Of a stretch of 64,000 nucleotides of DNA, positions 31,457-42,606 are shown piece by piece. A model generated the notes under the pieces. The model worked only from the letters and a program-made list of their open reading frames with translations. It was not told where the DNA came from and searched no databases. Each line of letters begins with the position of its first letter. Position 1 is the stretch's first letter. The position numbers and the translations under genes are program-made. The DNA is from Pyronema omphalodes (taxonomy: Eukaryota > Ascomycota > Pezizomycetes > Pezizales > Pyronemataceae), in assembly GCA_024516155.1 (NCBI GenBank), contig JAJJXM010000004.1:1116001-1180000 (forward strand), given 5' to 3'.

Positions 31457-33245
31457 TGATCTTTGTTTATTGCGACTAGAGCTACTATGGCTATTGCGCT
31501 CCACCTACTTCATACCCATACCCTGCAACACCGCAGTTGCTCTGGGATGCAACCACCCGCGCGACCTATAATACTATGTACAGGAGATCCGGCTATGCCC
31601 AGGGTATTACAAACAAAAAAGAAACAAAATCAAAACACATAAACCCTACAAAGGAAACCTAAACTAGCCCTTTCAAAACAAAAACGAACAAAGGAAAAGC
31701 TACGATTTACGCGGGTCAAGTGGGGAGTTTGTCAAGTGTGGGAAGATATCTGTGCGGTCATTAGAGCTCGCGCTCCATAGACAAATCATTATCAGCGTCG
31801 GGGGCCTTGCCTTTCCCGGCCGGGAGAAGTTTGATCCGTACGGGGCAAAGAGGGTCGGTTGCTGGGTGAGCAGCACTGCAAAGAGCGCATTTCACAGGTG
31901 GGTGGGTGCAGGCTTTTCCGGCGCGACAGGAGGGGACAGGGCATTGGTGGTCCTTGGTGCTGTGTGGTTGGGCGCAGATAGCGCAAGTGGGTTTCTCCGC
32001 TTTGCAGAGAGAGGTGTGGTGGCCGTAAACCTGGCAGTTCCGGCACTGGGTGGTTGGTGTCCAGGAGAAGTATTCAGTAATCCGGCACCTGCGGTTGAAG
32101 AGAAGGAGAGTGTTGGTGCCGATTTGGTTGAGGTTAACCATACCGCTTGAGGGCGATTACCATCGTGGAGGCTTGTTTGTTGAGGCGGCGGTCGTCTGGG
32201 CACTAGCCAGCGAGGCTCTTGCATGAGTTTCAGGGTGGGGTATGTTGATTCAATCATCTGTTTCACGCCTGCACCACTGCGGATAGGTCGGGATGTTGTG
32301 GACTAGAAATTTAGTCCAGCGGCTGTTGGTGGTGCTGGAGATTGGCTTCATCCAGGGCATTGCGGTGAGAAATATTGTCATGTATGGTTCGTAATGCTGA
32401 TGCGGGGGTTGTGGGGTTGGTCGTCAACACCAATTTGTTGTGGTCGTTGATCCTTGCAAGGGTAAGGGTGGGCAGGGGAATATCGTCGGAGGTTATGATG
32501 ATATTGTTGAGGCCCTTCAATATGTTGGTGGCTGCCTCTTCCCGGCTCCTGTTGAGTTTTGGGTTGTCAAGTGTAATGATGATCTCCCTTTCGATGCGGG
32601 GGAGGGCTTTCGGGATGATGGGGGCCGGTGTCTGCTTCTTTTTCTTTCGTGACACCGTCGTGAATTGTTGGTCCTTGTCTGCAACTGATGCGCTGACGCG
32701 TTCAGCCCAGGTCAGGTGGCCGGTGGTAGGTTTCTGTGGTTTGGGGGCGGCTGGGGTGGGGGTCCGCGCGGTGGACCTTCCCCTTTCAGTAGGGTTGCCG
32801 GGTTGCATGTGGGCTGCGGGGGTAGTGGTGAGTTGTCGGCGCGTACGGTTCAGCTCTGCCGTAATGGAGGCGACTTGTTTTTCGAGCTCGCGTATGCGGT
32901 TGGTGCTGGTGGCTTGCGAAGAAAGCAGGGCTTTCTCCATTCGCTCGACTTGTAGGGAAAGCTGGAGGAGGAGTTGGCGATCCGGTTCGGCGAGTGACAC
33001 TCCGGCGATGGCTGGTCTTGGTTCATTATCGGCAGGTGGGATGGTGGGGCGTTTGCGCGCTCCACTAGGTGTTGGTGTGGATCTCTCAGGGGAAGGTGGA
33101 GGAGGGGACCCGACGTTAATGGTGTTCCTGAACCTGAAAGAGTCGAGATTGCGTTGAGACATGGTAGAGATGTTCTCAACAAGATAAAGAGGGGAGTCTG
33201 CGCAACTACAGACGAGGAAAAAGGGGGGCAAGCACTGGATCGAGA
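31457..33245 (-). mobile_element. Half-LINE copy b (1789 bp, ORF1-only)
   Basis: Flanked by GTTAACTAATC (31446-31456) and GTAAACTAATC (33246-33256). Lies head-to-tail with copy a, sharing one target copy between them. 3' end AATAAACAAAGATCA. Confidence 0.9.
31761..33162 (-). pseudogene. Half-LINE copy b ORF1 (frameshifted)
   Basis: Start MSQRNLDSF at 33162. One frame runs to about 32390, then a frameshift; the zinc-knuckle part resumes in another frame (about 32270-31761) with CRNCQVYGHHTSLC, CAICAQPHSTKDHQC and CALCSAAHPATDPLC. Confidence 0.88.
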
Positions 33246-34504
33246 GTAAACTAATCGATCACAGGCTGAATAAACTTAAGGGTCTCTCTCGAGGTAACTG
33301 GTGTAGATAGGTGTTGTCGTAACAAGAGATCAGGTTGCTGATGCTGGAGGAGACGGTGGGAAGACTTAGGGTCTTTTATAGACTTTTGTCTACAAGTTCG
33401 CCCAGACTTCCCAAGGGAACCAACTTCCAAACTAAGCTTAGGAGATAAGGCGTGAGTCAATTCTTTGACAAATCTGCTGATGGCCCGAATCATGCTGCAT
33501 GCGCAATCATATTAATTGCTCACTTGCATGATCACCTTCGTGTCAGATTAATCCTTGACATTCCTCGCCGTGCTACCACACCTTCCAATCAGGTATTGGG
33601 GTTAAGCGCCTGGTGAAGGGTAACTCCACTTGAGCGCATAATGCAATGACTCCTCTGATAATGACATGTGAGTCATATATCTTATGAGTCGTCTTGATCA
33701 TAGATCTCCCTGGAGAATCTCGATTGCGAGTGAAGGAATCTGACATCATAAGGCAGACTATGCCTTACCGGAGCGCACTGCCCCGTCACATTCCTGTGTG
33801 ATGTCATTTGCCCCACCTGCGCGCACTTGCGCGCAGCCACACCCCGGTGTGTACGCAAACGCCGCCTTATCTTGCAGTTGGTGGTCATTGGCCTAAGGTC
33901 GCGTCATATCAGTTCCATCCAACAGTTTCCCTGAGTGGTGTTCCTTGCTGCAGAACGTCGTCTCATGCTGACGCAATCTTGACCCTTGTCCTGTGCTCCA
34001 CTCCTGTTGGCTGACTAGACTCTGCCTTGTTCCTTGGCCGACTATCCGCCCAACTCAGACCTCGGATGATCCCATTCGCTCGCCTTGCATGCTCCTGAGA
34101 ATTCCCTTCTCTTGCAAGCCCTCTGGTAGCCGTGCTTGGTGGAACACATCCTCAAGTATAAGGATGTGTCCCTTCGCCGTCGTCTTCTGTTCTCCATCAG
34201 CGTCGTCTGTAGTTTTCTCATGGGTAAGTCGACACCCATGAGGTAAGTTGATACCTGTTCCCATCCATCTGTGATCCTCCCAAACTGACAGTGAATAACA
34301 GGTAGCGACGCCTCGGGCCGGGATCCTCGTGAGGTCCTTTCGGAAAGTCACGAATCACGTGACGTGGCTAGCTAGAGCTCCTCAGGTGGTTCCGGCCCGG
34401 GATACTAACCTTATTATTCATTCTCCTGTCGAGTTTGCCATGTTCTCTAAATGTTATACATGTTACCTATTCTATACTCACACAATATAGGGTGTGACAT
34501 CCAC

Positions 34505-35992
34505 GGAGTTGATTGCACTGGAAGCAGACAAAAACCTACTCAAAGAAATCCAAGAAAAAACGAAGGAAGATAAGGAGATACAAAGCATAATTTGGAAACT
34601 GAGAGCAAAAGAAAAATATGACCCCCATGTGGCGCTAGGATTATGTGAAGAAAGGGACGGAATACTAACTTACGAGGGACTCATATGGATACCAGCGAAC
34701 GACAAACACGCCTCAAAATAATGTACGATCACCATGATGCTCCCATCGCAGGACACCCGGGTAGGGCGAGAACACTCGAACTGTTGGTACGGAGGTATTA
34801 CTGGCCACAACAACGGCAGTACGGTGGACAATGGTGATACGTGCAAAAGAACGAAACCCATCCGACACGCCCAATTCGGCCTCCTAAAGCCACTACAACT
34901 CCCGACGAGACCATGGGACTCGGTCTCTATGGACTTCATCACGGGGTTACCGGAGGTGGAGAATTGTAACGCATTATGGGTCATTGTGGATAGGCTGACC
35001 AAGATGGCACTCTTCGTGGCATGCAAGGATACGATGGGACCCGGGGAATTAGCGGAAGGATTCATAAACCACATCGTGAGGCCGCACGGCCTGCCCAACA
35101 GTATTATATCCGGCAGAGGGTCACTGTTCACGTCAAAATTTTGGAAACAAATCATGGAAACTATGGGAACGACAAGGAATCTCAGCACTGCCTTCCACCT
35201 GGAAACCGACGGACAAACCGAACGAACAAACGCCACCCTCGAGCAATATCTACGGGCATACTGTAACTACCAGCAAACGAACTGGAAAAACTCCTGCCTA
35301 TAGCAGAGTTTTGCTACCACAATGTGAAATCAGAGTCCACCGGAGTCACCCCCTTCTACGTAAATTTCGGATACCACCCCCGTTTCCCACCAGACCTAGC
35401 CATAGTTGCAGCCCCCACACCGGAAGTATCCAAGTACATATCCACCTTAACTACCCTGCAAGAAGAACTCCGAGCAGAAATACTATGGGCCCAAAATGGG
35501 CAAGCAGAACAGGCCAACAAAAAGAGGACACCAGATCCGGTACTAGAATGAGGAGATAAGGTATGGCTGCGCCGGAAGTTTGTAAAAACCACCCGCCCCT
35601 CAAATAAGCTGGACTACAAGCTTATCGGCCCATACACCATCCTCAACAAAATAGGCTCCAGAGCCTATAAATTGGACCTTCCCCCCAGTGTGAAAATCCA
35701 CCCAGTATTCCACGTCTCTCTACTGGAACCCACATCCCACAAAGATCTCCCCATCCCCGGGCACCTTCAACCCCCGCCTCCACCCATAATCATCAACGAC
35801 GAAGAAGAGTGGGAAGTCGAAGAAATCACCGATTCTCGCCATCACCGAGGAAGACTCCAGTACCGAGTAAAGTGGAAGGGATTCCACGACGAAGACAAAA
35901 CGTGGTACCCAGCAAAGAATTTCGACAACGCAAAGGAAACCACCCAGCGATTCCACCGCCAGTATCCCCAGAAACCAGCACCACTAAATTAA
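34505..35992 (+). pseudogene. pol: Gypsy-2 pol, second part: integrase and chromodomain (several frameshifts)
   Basis: Continues from the RNase H-integrase linker (STELIALEADKN). Frameshifts near 34720, an extra G near 34823, another near 35300 and a TGA near 35549 break the frame. The HHCC finger ([11 protein letters not shown]...DTCKR) and MDFITGLP are recognisable; the second catalytic Asp is changed (SGRGSLF where Gypsy-1 has SDRGSLF); HLETDGQTERTN keeps the Glu region. The chromodomain is complete here (EEWEVEEITDSRHHR, YRVKWKGFHDEDKTWYP), ending TAA at 35990-35992. Confidence 0.9.
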
Positions 35993-36002
35993 AAAAGAAA
36001 AA

Positions 36003-36752
36003 ATGATGAACTCCGGAGAAGCGCAGGACGACCCCTCCCACGAGACAAACATGGTCCGAGACCAATCTCGACCTTCACCACCATTCGATTATACCCCCCA
36101 CCACGAGCTACACTGGACGTTTTGCCAGGAGAGCCCTTGTAATATCCACGAAAACGAAAAAACCAAAAAACAATACTTTCCCCCCGGAGAAAACGCGATA
36201 CCCCCACGATCATTGTTACTGCGGTAACGCTCACCACCCAGACCTCGACGAAATCATCCGAGTAGGACGTCTGAACCCTAGAAAAGCTTGTCGAAAATGG
36301 CAACAAGGAAGAAGAGTATGCCAACGCTGCGGATTCCTCGTCAACCTCGAAGGACACGAATCCAGATGCTCTCCATCCGCCCCACTCAACCCCAGCAACA
36401 ACGAAACCAACGAACATCCCAATTGCCCCGCGACTTCTCCAACAGAGAATACGAGAATCCCACTACCCTCTGAAAGCGATCAAGCAACCCCAACTCCCCT
36501 CATCATCGCACCCTGCTTCGTCGTCGATAAAAGATCCCGAACCCGTCACCGCTAAGGGATCCACAAAGCATCGCGCAGGAATCGACAACGCTGTCCTTCC
36601 CAATCCCGCCTCGACGGAGTCTCGGCCATGAGAGGGGGGCTGTTGTCACGAACCGACAGGCACCTGCTCTGTGGTGTTGTTATTGGAGCGGCAGGAATGT
36701 GGGCGGTTGGGGTAACTACCTTGTTACTCCACTTGTTGGATAAACAATGGAA
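36003..36752 (+). pseudogene. Gypsy-2 ORF3: Cys/His-rich, C-terminal transmembrane helix (frameshift and stop)
   Basis: Starts MMNSGEAQDD ten bases after the pol stop. HHELHWTFCQESPCNIH matches Gypsy-1 HHAQHWTFCYDDYCATH. An indel in a C run near 36197 shifts the frame; the conserved core then reads HCYCGNAHHPDL, RKACRKWQQGRRVCQRCGFLVN, GHESRC. A TAA near 36553-36555 lies later in the same frame, which continues through the polypurine tract into the LTR (from 36644) as LLSRTDRHLLCGVVIGAAG and a hydrophobic stretch ending DKQWKQ and TAG about 36758. The conservation with Gypsy-1 of both the Cys/His core and the LTR-encoded helix supports a real third gene in this family. Confidence 0.75.
36631..36643 (+). 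other. Polypurine tract of Gypsy-2
   Basis: AGAGGGGGGCTGT directly before the 3' LTR, inside the ORF3 frame as in Gypsy-1. Confidence 0.75.
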
Positions 36753-37474
36753 ACAGTAGGTGGGAATACTGGGTGGAGCTCCGGTAAAGATACCGGATCA
36801 CCCCGGTACACATGGGATAAGCAAAGGGGGACGGAGCCGACCGCAGCGCGGGGCTGCTGGTGGGGACGTTGCATTAAGCGAGGTGCTCGCTTAGTTCGGA
36901 GTGACCGAACTCAACTAAGCGAGGACCCGCTTAACACGGTGAGAATAAGAACTAGAAAAATAAGGAAACTGAGAAAACACGACGCGCGGCTTTTGATATT
37001 TTTGGATTTTCTAGTTAGTTGTTTTGCGCTTTGTTCTTTCCTTTTTGCGATGTTTAATTTGTTTTCTGTATTTTGTAAAGGAGAATAGGAGGAGATTGCG
37101 CGGGGGATTGAGCACGGATATCACGCGAAGAAAAGATGGAACGAAAAGTATAAAGAGGTGGAACATCTTGTATATCATCCTCCACGCAATCTACTATCTA
37201 ATTATCTACACATACTCCCTTGATTTCGTCCGTCCATCTCCAAAGTGAACGTTACTTCCCCCTCCGAAAACTCCCATACCCCTTTCCACCCAATACCGAT
37301 ACCCCTAACCCTACCTCCAACAACAAGAACTCAGATCAAAAGGCTACGCCGCGGGGACATCCCGTATACGAGAAGTATTGCCCGTGCCCATACTAGTAGA
37401 GTTAGAGCCAAAGAAGAAGAAGAAGAGTTGTGTTGCTTACCTGTACTCAAGAGGAGTATGTGTGAATTTTAACA
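36644..37474 (+). repeat. 3' LTR of Gypsy-2
   Basis: Matches 25377-26207; ends TTTTAACA before the right target copy ATAAT. Confidence 0.93.
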
Positions 37475-37479
37475 ATAAT

Positions 37480-38798
37480 CAAGTTAGTATCCTGGGCCGG
37501 AACCCCCAGAGGAGCTCCGGCTAGCCACGTCACGTGATTCGTGACTTTCCGATAGGACCTCACGAGGATCCCGGCCCGAGGCGTCGGAACTATTATTCAC
37601 TGTCAGTTTGGGAGAATTCAGGACGGAGAAGGGGAAAGGAAAACTCACCTCAAGGGTGTCGACTTACCCTTGAGACAACTACAAACGACGCTGATGGATA
37701 AAGGAGAAGACGACGAAAGGTCACCTCCTTATACCTCAGGAGAGTTCGGCAATACACGGTTACGATAGGGGCTGCATAGGAACAGAGGATTCCAGGAAGA
37801 TGCAGATGCGGCGCAGGAGTGTCATCCGGTGTTACTAGTTGGGTGAACAGTGGGGCGAGAGATAAGGCAGAGTCTAGTCAGCGAACAGGAGTGGACTGCA
37901 GGACAAGGGTCAACAGTGCATCAGCATGAGACGACGTCCAGCAGGGAACCCCACTCAGGAAACCTGTTTCATGAAACTGATATGACGCGTCCTTGGGCCT
38001 AGAACTGCCAACTTGGAAACAATACGGCGGTTGCATCCACACCAGGGTGTGGCTGCGCGGAAGTGCGCGCAGGTGGGGCATGTATGACATCACACAGGAA
38101 TGTGACGGGGCAGTGCGCTCCGGTAGGGCATGGTATGCCTTATGATGTCAGTGACCTCCACTTGCAATCGAGATTCTCTAGGGAGATCTATGATGGCGCG
38201 ACTCATACGATAAATGACTCATGCGTCATTATCACAAGAGTGCATGCATGATGCAGTCAGACGGAGTTGCCCTCCGGTATGACTCATAACCCCAGCACCT
38301 CATTGGAAGGTGTGGTAGTACGGTGAGCTATTTCTGGGATTAATCTGACCAGGGCGAGCATTAGGCAAGTGAGCAATTAATTTAATTGTGCGCTTAGCAT
38401 AATGCAAGCCTCAGCAGATGCGTCACAGCTTTTACCCATGTCTTATCTCCTACGCTCAGTTTGGCAGTTGGTTCCCCATGGAAGGCTGGGCGAACTTGTA
38501 GACGAAAGTCTATAAAAGACCCTATGTCTTCCCTCTGTCTCCTCCATCATCATCTATTGACCCTCTACGCGACGATACCACATCTACACCGACGAATACC
38601 TCCGAAGACTCCTTAAGTTTATTCGGCCTGTGATCGATTGATTTACTTCCTAGTTTTATCTTTGGAATACCTCTATTAGTTCTTGAGAACGAAGTGTCTG
38701 TTTGTCTTGAGAACGAAGTGTTTGTCTACCCTAAGACGAAGCACTTGGAAGAACGATCGAGAAGCCTCTGCATAGTTAGGACTATGCCCAGGTTCACA
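37480..38798 (+). repeat. Right LTR of A1, second fragment
   Basis: Resumes the LTR exactly where 25376 broke off (CAAGTTAGTATCC) and ends GGTTCACA; followed by the TAAAC duplication. TATA box at 38511. Target region for half-LINEs empty (GATTGATTTAC). Confidence 0.93.
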
Positions 38799-38952
38799 TA
38801 AACACAGAAATCTCTAAGTTGATGCTCGACACAGCTTAAGAGTTTCTAACGTTGAAGTTATTATAAGGTTATCTTCATTGAACTCAAGAGTGAATAATTG
38901 AGAAGAGCCCTCAGGTTCTCAGTCAGCTATCTCTCCTTTGTTCGCCGTTACA

Positions 38953-39198
38953 GGCGTGGGTTGCGCAGGACCGGATGCATTCTTCGATTGCTTTGAGCTC
39001 CGCGTCCAAGACTTCACCAGAAGTGCCCATTAGGATAACTGCTCTGATGCTGTGATCAAGGCCGTACGGGATGTAGAAGCCTGCTCCGGTGGACCCGTTG
39101 AGTTGGGATCGGTCGGTATAGGCTATGTCACAAGGCTCCCCTGACATGCTCCTTGCCTCCGGCGTCACCACCGCAGGGCTATGGGTGGTTACCATCAC
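38953..39198 (-). pseudogene. LINE-M ORF2 fragment: first half of the RNase H domain
   Basis: Minus-strand frame with AYTDRSQLNGSTGAGFYIP (first catalytic Asp) and EVLDAELKAIEECIRS (Glu), joining SCATHA to RCLRLQ at 16732. An in-frame TAG lies just upstream of 39198, and no RT sequence follows, so the upstream ORF2 is deleted. Confidence 0.87.
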
Positions 39199-39626
39199 CC
39201 TAGCAACCTGCTACGCAATCATGAAGTGATAGGGACAGGGTTAGGGCAAGGTGCTGGGCCCCTTGCCGGGGATTTTCATATGTTGGGAATTATTTATTAT
39301 TTGAGAGTAGTTTAGGTATCACGGCGGTTAGGAAGATGTTGGAATCTTTTACTAATCTCTTATGTATTTGGAGTTACGGCGCTTAGCAGGGTAGTTATCT
39401 TTTTTGGTATGTATTGTTTCTTTAGTATTTGGAATTACGGCGGTTAGCAAGATATCTTTTTGTATGTACTGTTTCATTCTTATTTGGAATTACGGCGGTG
39501 AGCAAGGAAGTTATCTTTTAGTATGTATTGTTCCCTTGTTCTTTTATTTGGAATTACTGCGGTTGGTAGTGGTGGGGGATGCTGGTCATGTATTTAGTTA
39601 TCACGGCGGTTAGCATTGGAGCATTC
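39199..39626. repeat. Degenerate tandem repeats of about 55-65 bp
   Basis: From about 39300, four to five imperfect copies built on TTTGGAATTACGGCGGTTAG followed by a T-rich spacer with ATCTTTT and GTATGTATTGTTTC. No coding sequence. 39199-39300 has no recognised feature. Confidence 0.7.
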
Positions 39627-40983
39627 TGTGAACCCGGGTATTGAGGCGTTCAATACAGAGGCTTTCCGATCAGTTTTTGCTTTGTCTGAATAGTATTCAA
39701 CAAATAGAATTTCCCAAGAGCTAGGAAGTTAACTAATCGATCACAGGCCGAATAAACTTAAGGGTCTCGTCCTGAGGTATTTGGTGTAGAAAGGTATCGT
39801 TGTAACAAGAGATCATGTTGCTGATGCAGGAGGAGACGGTGGGAAGACTTGGGGTCTTTTATAGACTTTCGTCTACAAGTTCGCCCGGACTTCCCAAGGG
39901 AACCAACTTCCAAACTAAGCCTAGGAGATAAGACGTGAGTCAATTCTTTGACAAATCTGCCGATGGCTCGCATCATGTTGTGTGCGCAATTCTATTAATT
40001 GCTCACTTGCATGATGACCTCGTGTCAGATTAATCCTTGACATTCCTCGCCGTGCTACCACACCTTCCAATCAGGTATTGGGATTAAGCGGCTAGCAGAG
40101 GGTTGATCCACTTGAGCGCATAATGCAATGACTCCTCTGATAATGACATGTGAGTCATATATCTTATGAGTTGTCTTGATCATAGATCTCCCTAGAGAAT
40201 CTCGATTGCGAGTGAAGGAATCTGTCATCATAAGGCATACCATGCACTACCGGAGCGCACTGCCCCGTCACATTCCTGTGTGATGTCATTTGCCCCACCT
40301 GCCCGCACTTGTGCGCAGCCACACCCTGGTGTGTCCGCAAACGCCGTCTTATCTTGCAGTTGGTTAGTCAATGGCCTAAGGTCGCGTCATATCAGTTTCG
40401 CCCAACAGTCTCCCTGGGTGGTGTTCCTTGCTGCAGGACATCGTCTCATGCCAATGCATTCTTGACCCTTGTCCTGAGCTCCACTCCTGTTGGCTGACTA
40501 GACTCTGCCTTATTCCTTGGCCGACTATCCGCCCAACTCAGACCTCGGATGATCCTATTCATTTGCCTTGCATGCTCATGAGAATACCGCTCTCTTGCAA
40601 GCCCTCTGGTAGCCGTGCTGGGTGGAACACAACCTCAAGTATAAGGAGGTGTCTCTTCGCCTTCGTCTTCTGTTCTCCATCAGCGTTGTCTGTAGTTTTC
40701 TCATGGGTAAGTCGACACCCATGAGGTAAGTTGATACTCGTTCCCATCCATCTTTGATCCTCCCAAACTGACAGTCAATAACAGGTAGCGACGCCTCGGG
40801 CCGGGATCCTCGTGAGGTCCTTTCGGAGAGTCAGGAATCACGTGACGTGGCTAGCTGGAGCTCCTCAGGGGGTTCCGGCCCGGGAATACTAACCTTATTA
40901 TTCATTCTCCTGTCGAGTTTGCCATGTTCTCCAAATGTTATACATGTTACCTATTCTATACTCACACAATATAGGGTGTGACA
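39627..40983 (-). repeat. Solo A-type LTR (1357 bp), no target duplication
   Basis: Minus strand TGTCACACCCTATATTGTG from 40983 to CGGGTTCACA at 39627. Flanks are CATTC and CCCTG, which do not match, suggesting recombination between elements or a deletion at one side. The half-LINE target GTTAACTAATC (about 39728) is intact and empty. Confidence 0.9.
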
Positions 40984-41133
40984 CCCTGAGATACGCAGTA
41001 GAGTGTAAACTTATAACTAATATCAACTCTACTTTCCATTAGGAGAATCCCCTTGAGAAGTAATCATTCCCCTTCTTGGAATTATTACTTCTCTTTTTTT
41101 TTTTCGAGAATTCAAGAGTTCCCCGGCCGTGCG
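40984..41133. other. Short non-coding segment with hairpin and T tract
   Basis: Contains inverted repeat GAGAAGTAAT (41055-41064) / ATTACTTCTC (41084-41093) followed by a T run. It lies between the LTR and the broken ORF1 end of LINE-M; origin unknown. Confidence 0.6.
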
Positions 41134-42606
41134 TTACCCTAGGACCCCCGGTTTACAGTCGGCGACTTTCCGGGGCTCATGTCTCACGATAACCTTTGCT
41201 CGCTTGAGAAGCTGTGCGTCTTCAGCTGTCTTCAGGGGGATCATTACACTGGATGCGGCTTTGTCTACGCGTTTGTCGGGGTGAGTTATATAGCGGGGGG
41301 TTTGGGTTAGTAGCACGGCGTTGTTGCGCTTGATTTTGCATCGGAGGGCTTCCATGCCTTCGGCGGTGTCGGGGTATACATCCAGGGGGATGCCATGGAC
41401 CGCTAGCTTGTGCCACTTTTCATCAATTCTGGGGCGCTCTAGGGTTATGTGTACCGCTTGGACTGCATTATGCATGATGCGGAGGTATTGGGAAATTTCA
41501 TGATGGGTTGCGTTGGGGGGGAAAGACAAGAGGAGGTTACCGGAGGGGCCCTTACGCACAGTCTCTACAGCGACAATCGTTGGTGCTTCGGCTTCACGTA
41601 ATGCGCGGTTGACCATATTACCTACCTGGACTTTGATGTCATCCGTCAGGTTTTCTGGGTCAGGGCATGGGATGAGCACGAGCACAGGGTGCAGGGGTTG
41701 GTTGTTCGGGAAGTTTTTACGGTGGGTGGGGGCGGGGTTGCGGGCGGTTTTGGGGGCAGGGGCGGTTTGTTGGGGCAAGGTCACTTTGGTTGTACCCAAG
41801 AGCTTTTCTGGGACCTGCGGGGCTGTCCATGCTGCTTCAGACGTGGGGGGGGGGGGGGATGCACGGAAAGGTGGGATGGGGATATCATGTTTAGTGAGGG
41901 CTTCCTCTGCTGCCAAGGATCGGGCCTTCCAGTAAGTCACGAGGTCAGTGGTTTGGGCGTCTGTGGGGGGATTGGGGACGGGGGTGGGTGCGGCGGGGGT
42001 GATGGGCTTGTAGTCGGGGAGGAGGGTTCGGAGCATGTCGTGGATTTCGCGCATGGTGGCTCTATCGCGATCCATGGTGTGGAACGCCTTGTTGAAGCGT
42101 TCGTTTGTTTTGCGGTCGTTGATGCGTATTTGGTTGGCGTAGACTGCGACTGTCGAGAGGAGTCTTTCGGCTATGGCAGCTGGGATGGTGGCATTTTTGG
42201 GTTCCTTAGCTTTCTGTGCGGACGGGAGGGCGTCTTGAATGCCTCCGCCATACACGAGATCCGGTTCGGACGGGGCGGTCGAGGTCGCTGGTGCAGGTCT
42301 TTTGAGGGGGTTCGTGGAGAATGCATCCATCGTCTTGAGGCGGATGGATTGGAGAGTGCTGCGGGAGGTGACAGCGGGGGCTCGGTTGCGAGGAGTGGGT
42401 TTGGGGGTCGTTGCACGTGGAGTGGGGGAGGGGGTGGAGGACGCGTCTTCATACTCGCTGATGTCGGTATCGAGGTTCATGGTTTCGTGCACGTGATCAA
42501 TGGCGTGCGGCTCTGCGCTAGCGTGATTGCTGGGTGCGAGGCTTGGGAGAGAGGGTATGTGCAGAGGGACAGAATTTTTCTTTGCGACGGAAGCTCGGGA
42601 GGTCAT
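41134..42606 (-). pseudogene. LINE-M ORF1 (3' truncated)
   Basis: 490 codons from the ATG at 42606 (MTSRASVAKKNSVPL); the frame is open further upstream without ATG. Pro/Thr/Ser-rich N-terminal half; a helical stretch (NERFNKAFHTMDRDRATM); then an RRM-like ORF1 region (LVLIPCPDPENL, EAPTIVAVETVRKGPSGNLLL, WHKLAVHGIPLDVYPDTAE). It stops shortly after ADC, where the zinc knuckles should begin, so the C-terminal nucleic-acid-binding motifs are deleted. Expected role: RNA-binding chaperone of the retrotransposition particle. Confidence 0.83.

Larger units (their letters stand above)
29524..34499 (-). mobile_element. Solo A-type LTR in Gypsy-2 pol, carrying two tandem half-LINEs
   Basis: Perfect duplication TCCAC at 29519-29523 and 34500-34504. 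On the minus strand it begins TGTCACACCC at 34499 and ends CAGGTTCACA at 29524. Its own sequence is about 1.36 kb (29524-29642 and 33257-34499, less duplicated target), matching the other A-type LTRs. The pol frame resumes after it (ELIALEADKNLLKEIQ). Confidence 0.93.
25377..37474 (+). mobile_element. Gypsy-2, Ty3/gypsy chromodomain retrotransposon nested in the A1 LTR
   Basis: Same family as Gypsy-1 (LTR start TGTCACGAACCG, same gag-pol-ORF3 order). Two 831-bp LTRs (25377-26207 and 36644-37474) flank it; the duplication is ATAAC on the left and ATAAT on the right, one base changed. The LTR pair shows roughly twenty mismatches by eye. Pol carries stops and frameshifts and a solo A-type LTR, so the copy is dead. 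Confidence 0.94.
17702..38798 (+). mobile_element. Element A1, Ty3/gypsy chromodomain retrotransposon
   Basis: Perfect 5-bp duplication TAAAC at 17697-17701 and 38799-38803. Left LTR 17702-19110, gag, pol in the -1 frame, polypurine tract, then a right LTR split by Gypsy-2 into 25289-25376 and 37480-38798. It is the same family as A2 but a different subgroup: coding regions are clearly homologous throughout while the LTRs differ more. Coding regions carry two nonsense codons and a mutated RT active site, so it is dead. Confidence 0.95.
16733..38952. mobile_element. Solo LTR X (1118 bp of its own sequence), containing element A1
   Basis: Starts TGTCACGG at 16733 and ends CGTTACA at 38952, flanked by GGCGT on both sides (16728-16732 and 38953-38957). 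Its own sequence is 16733-17701 plus 38804-38952. No internal coding region remains, so it is a solo LTR. The duplication and the restored RNase H frame of LINE-M on either side confirm both boundaries. The left part carries repeated AGGGTTAGGG-like motifs. Confidence 0.85.

Noticed and set aside
39627..40983. Full-length A-type element here
   Set aside because: Only one LTR, no gag or pol on either side, and no matching target duplication.
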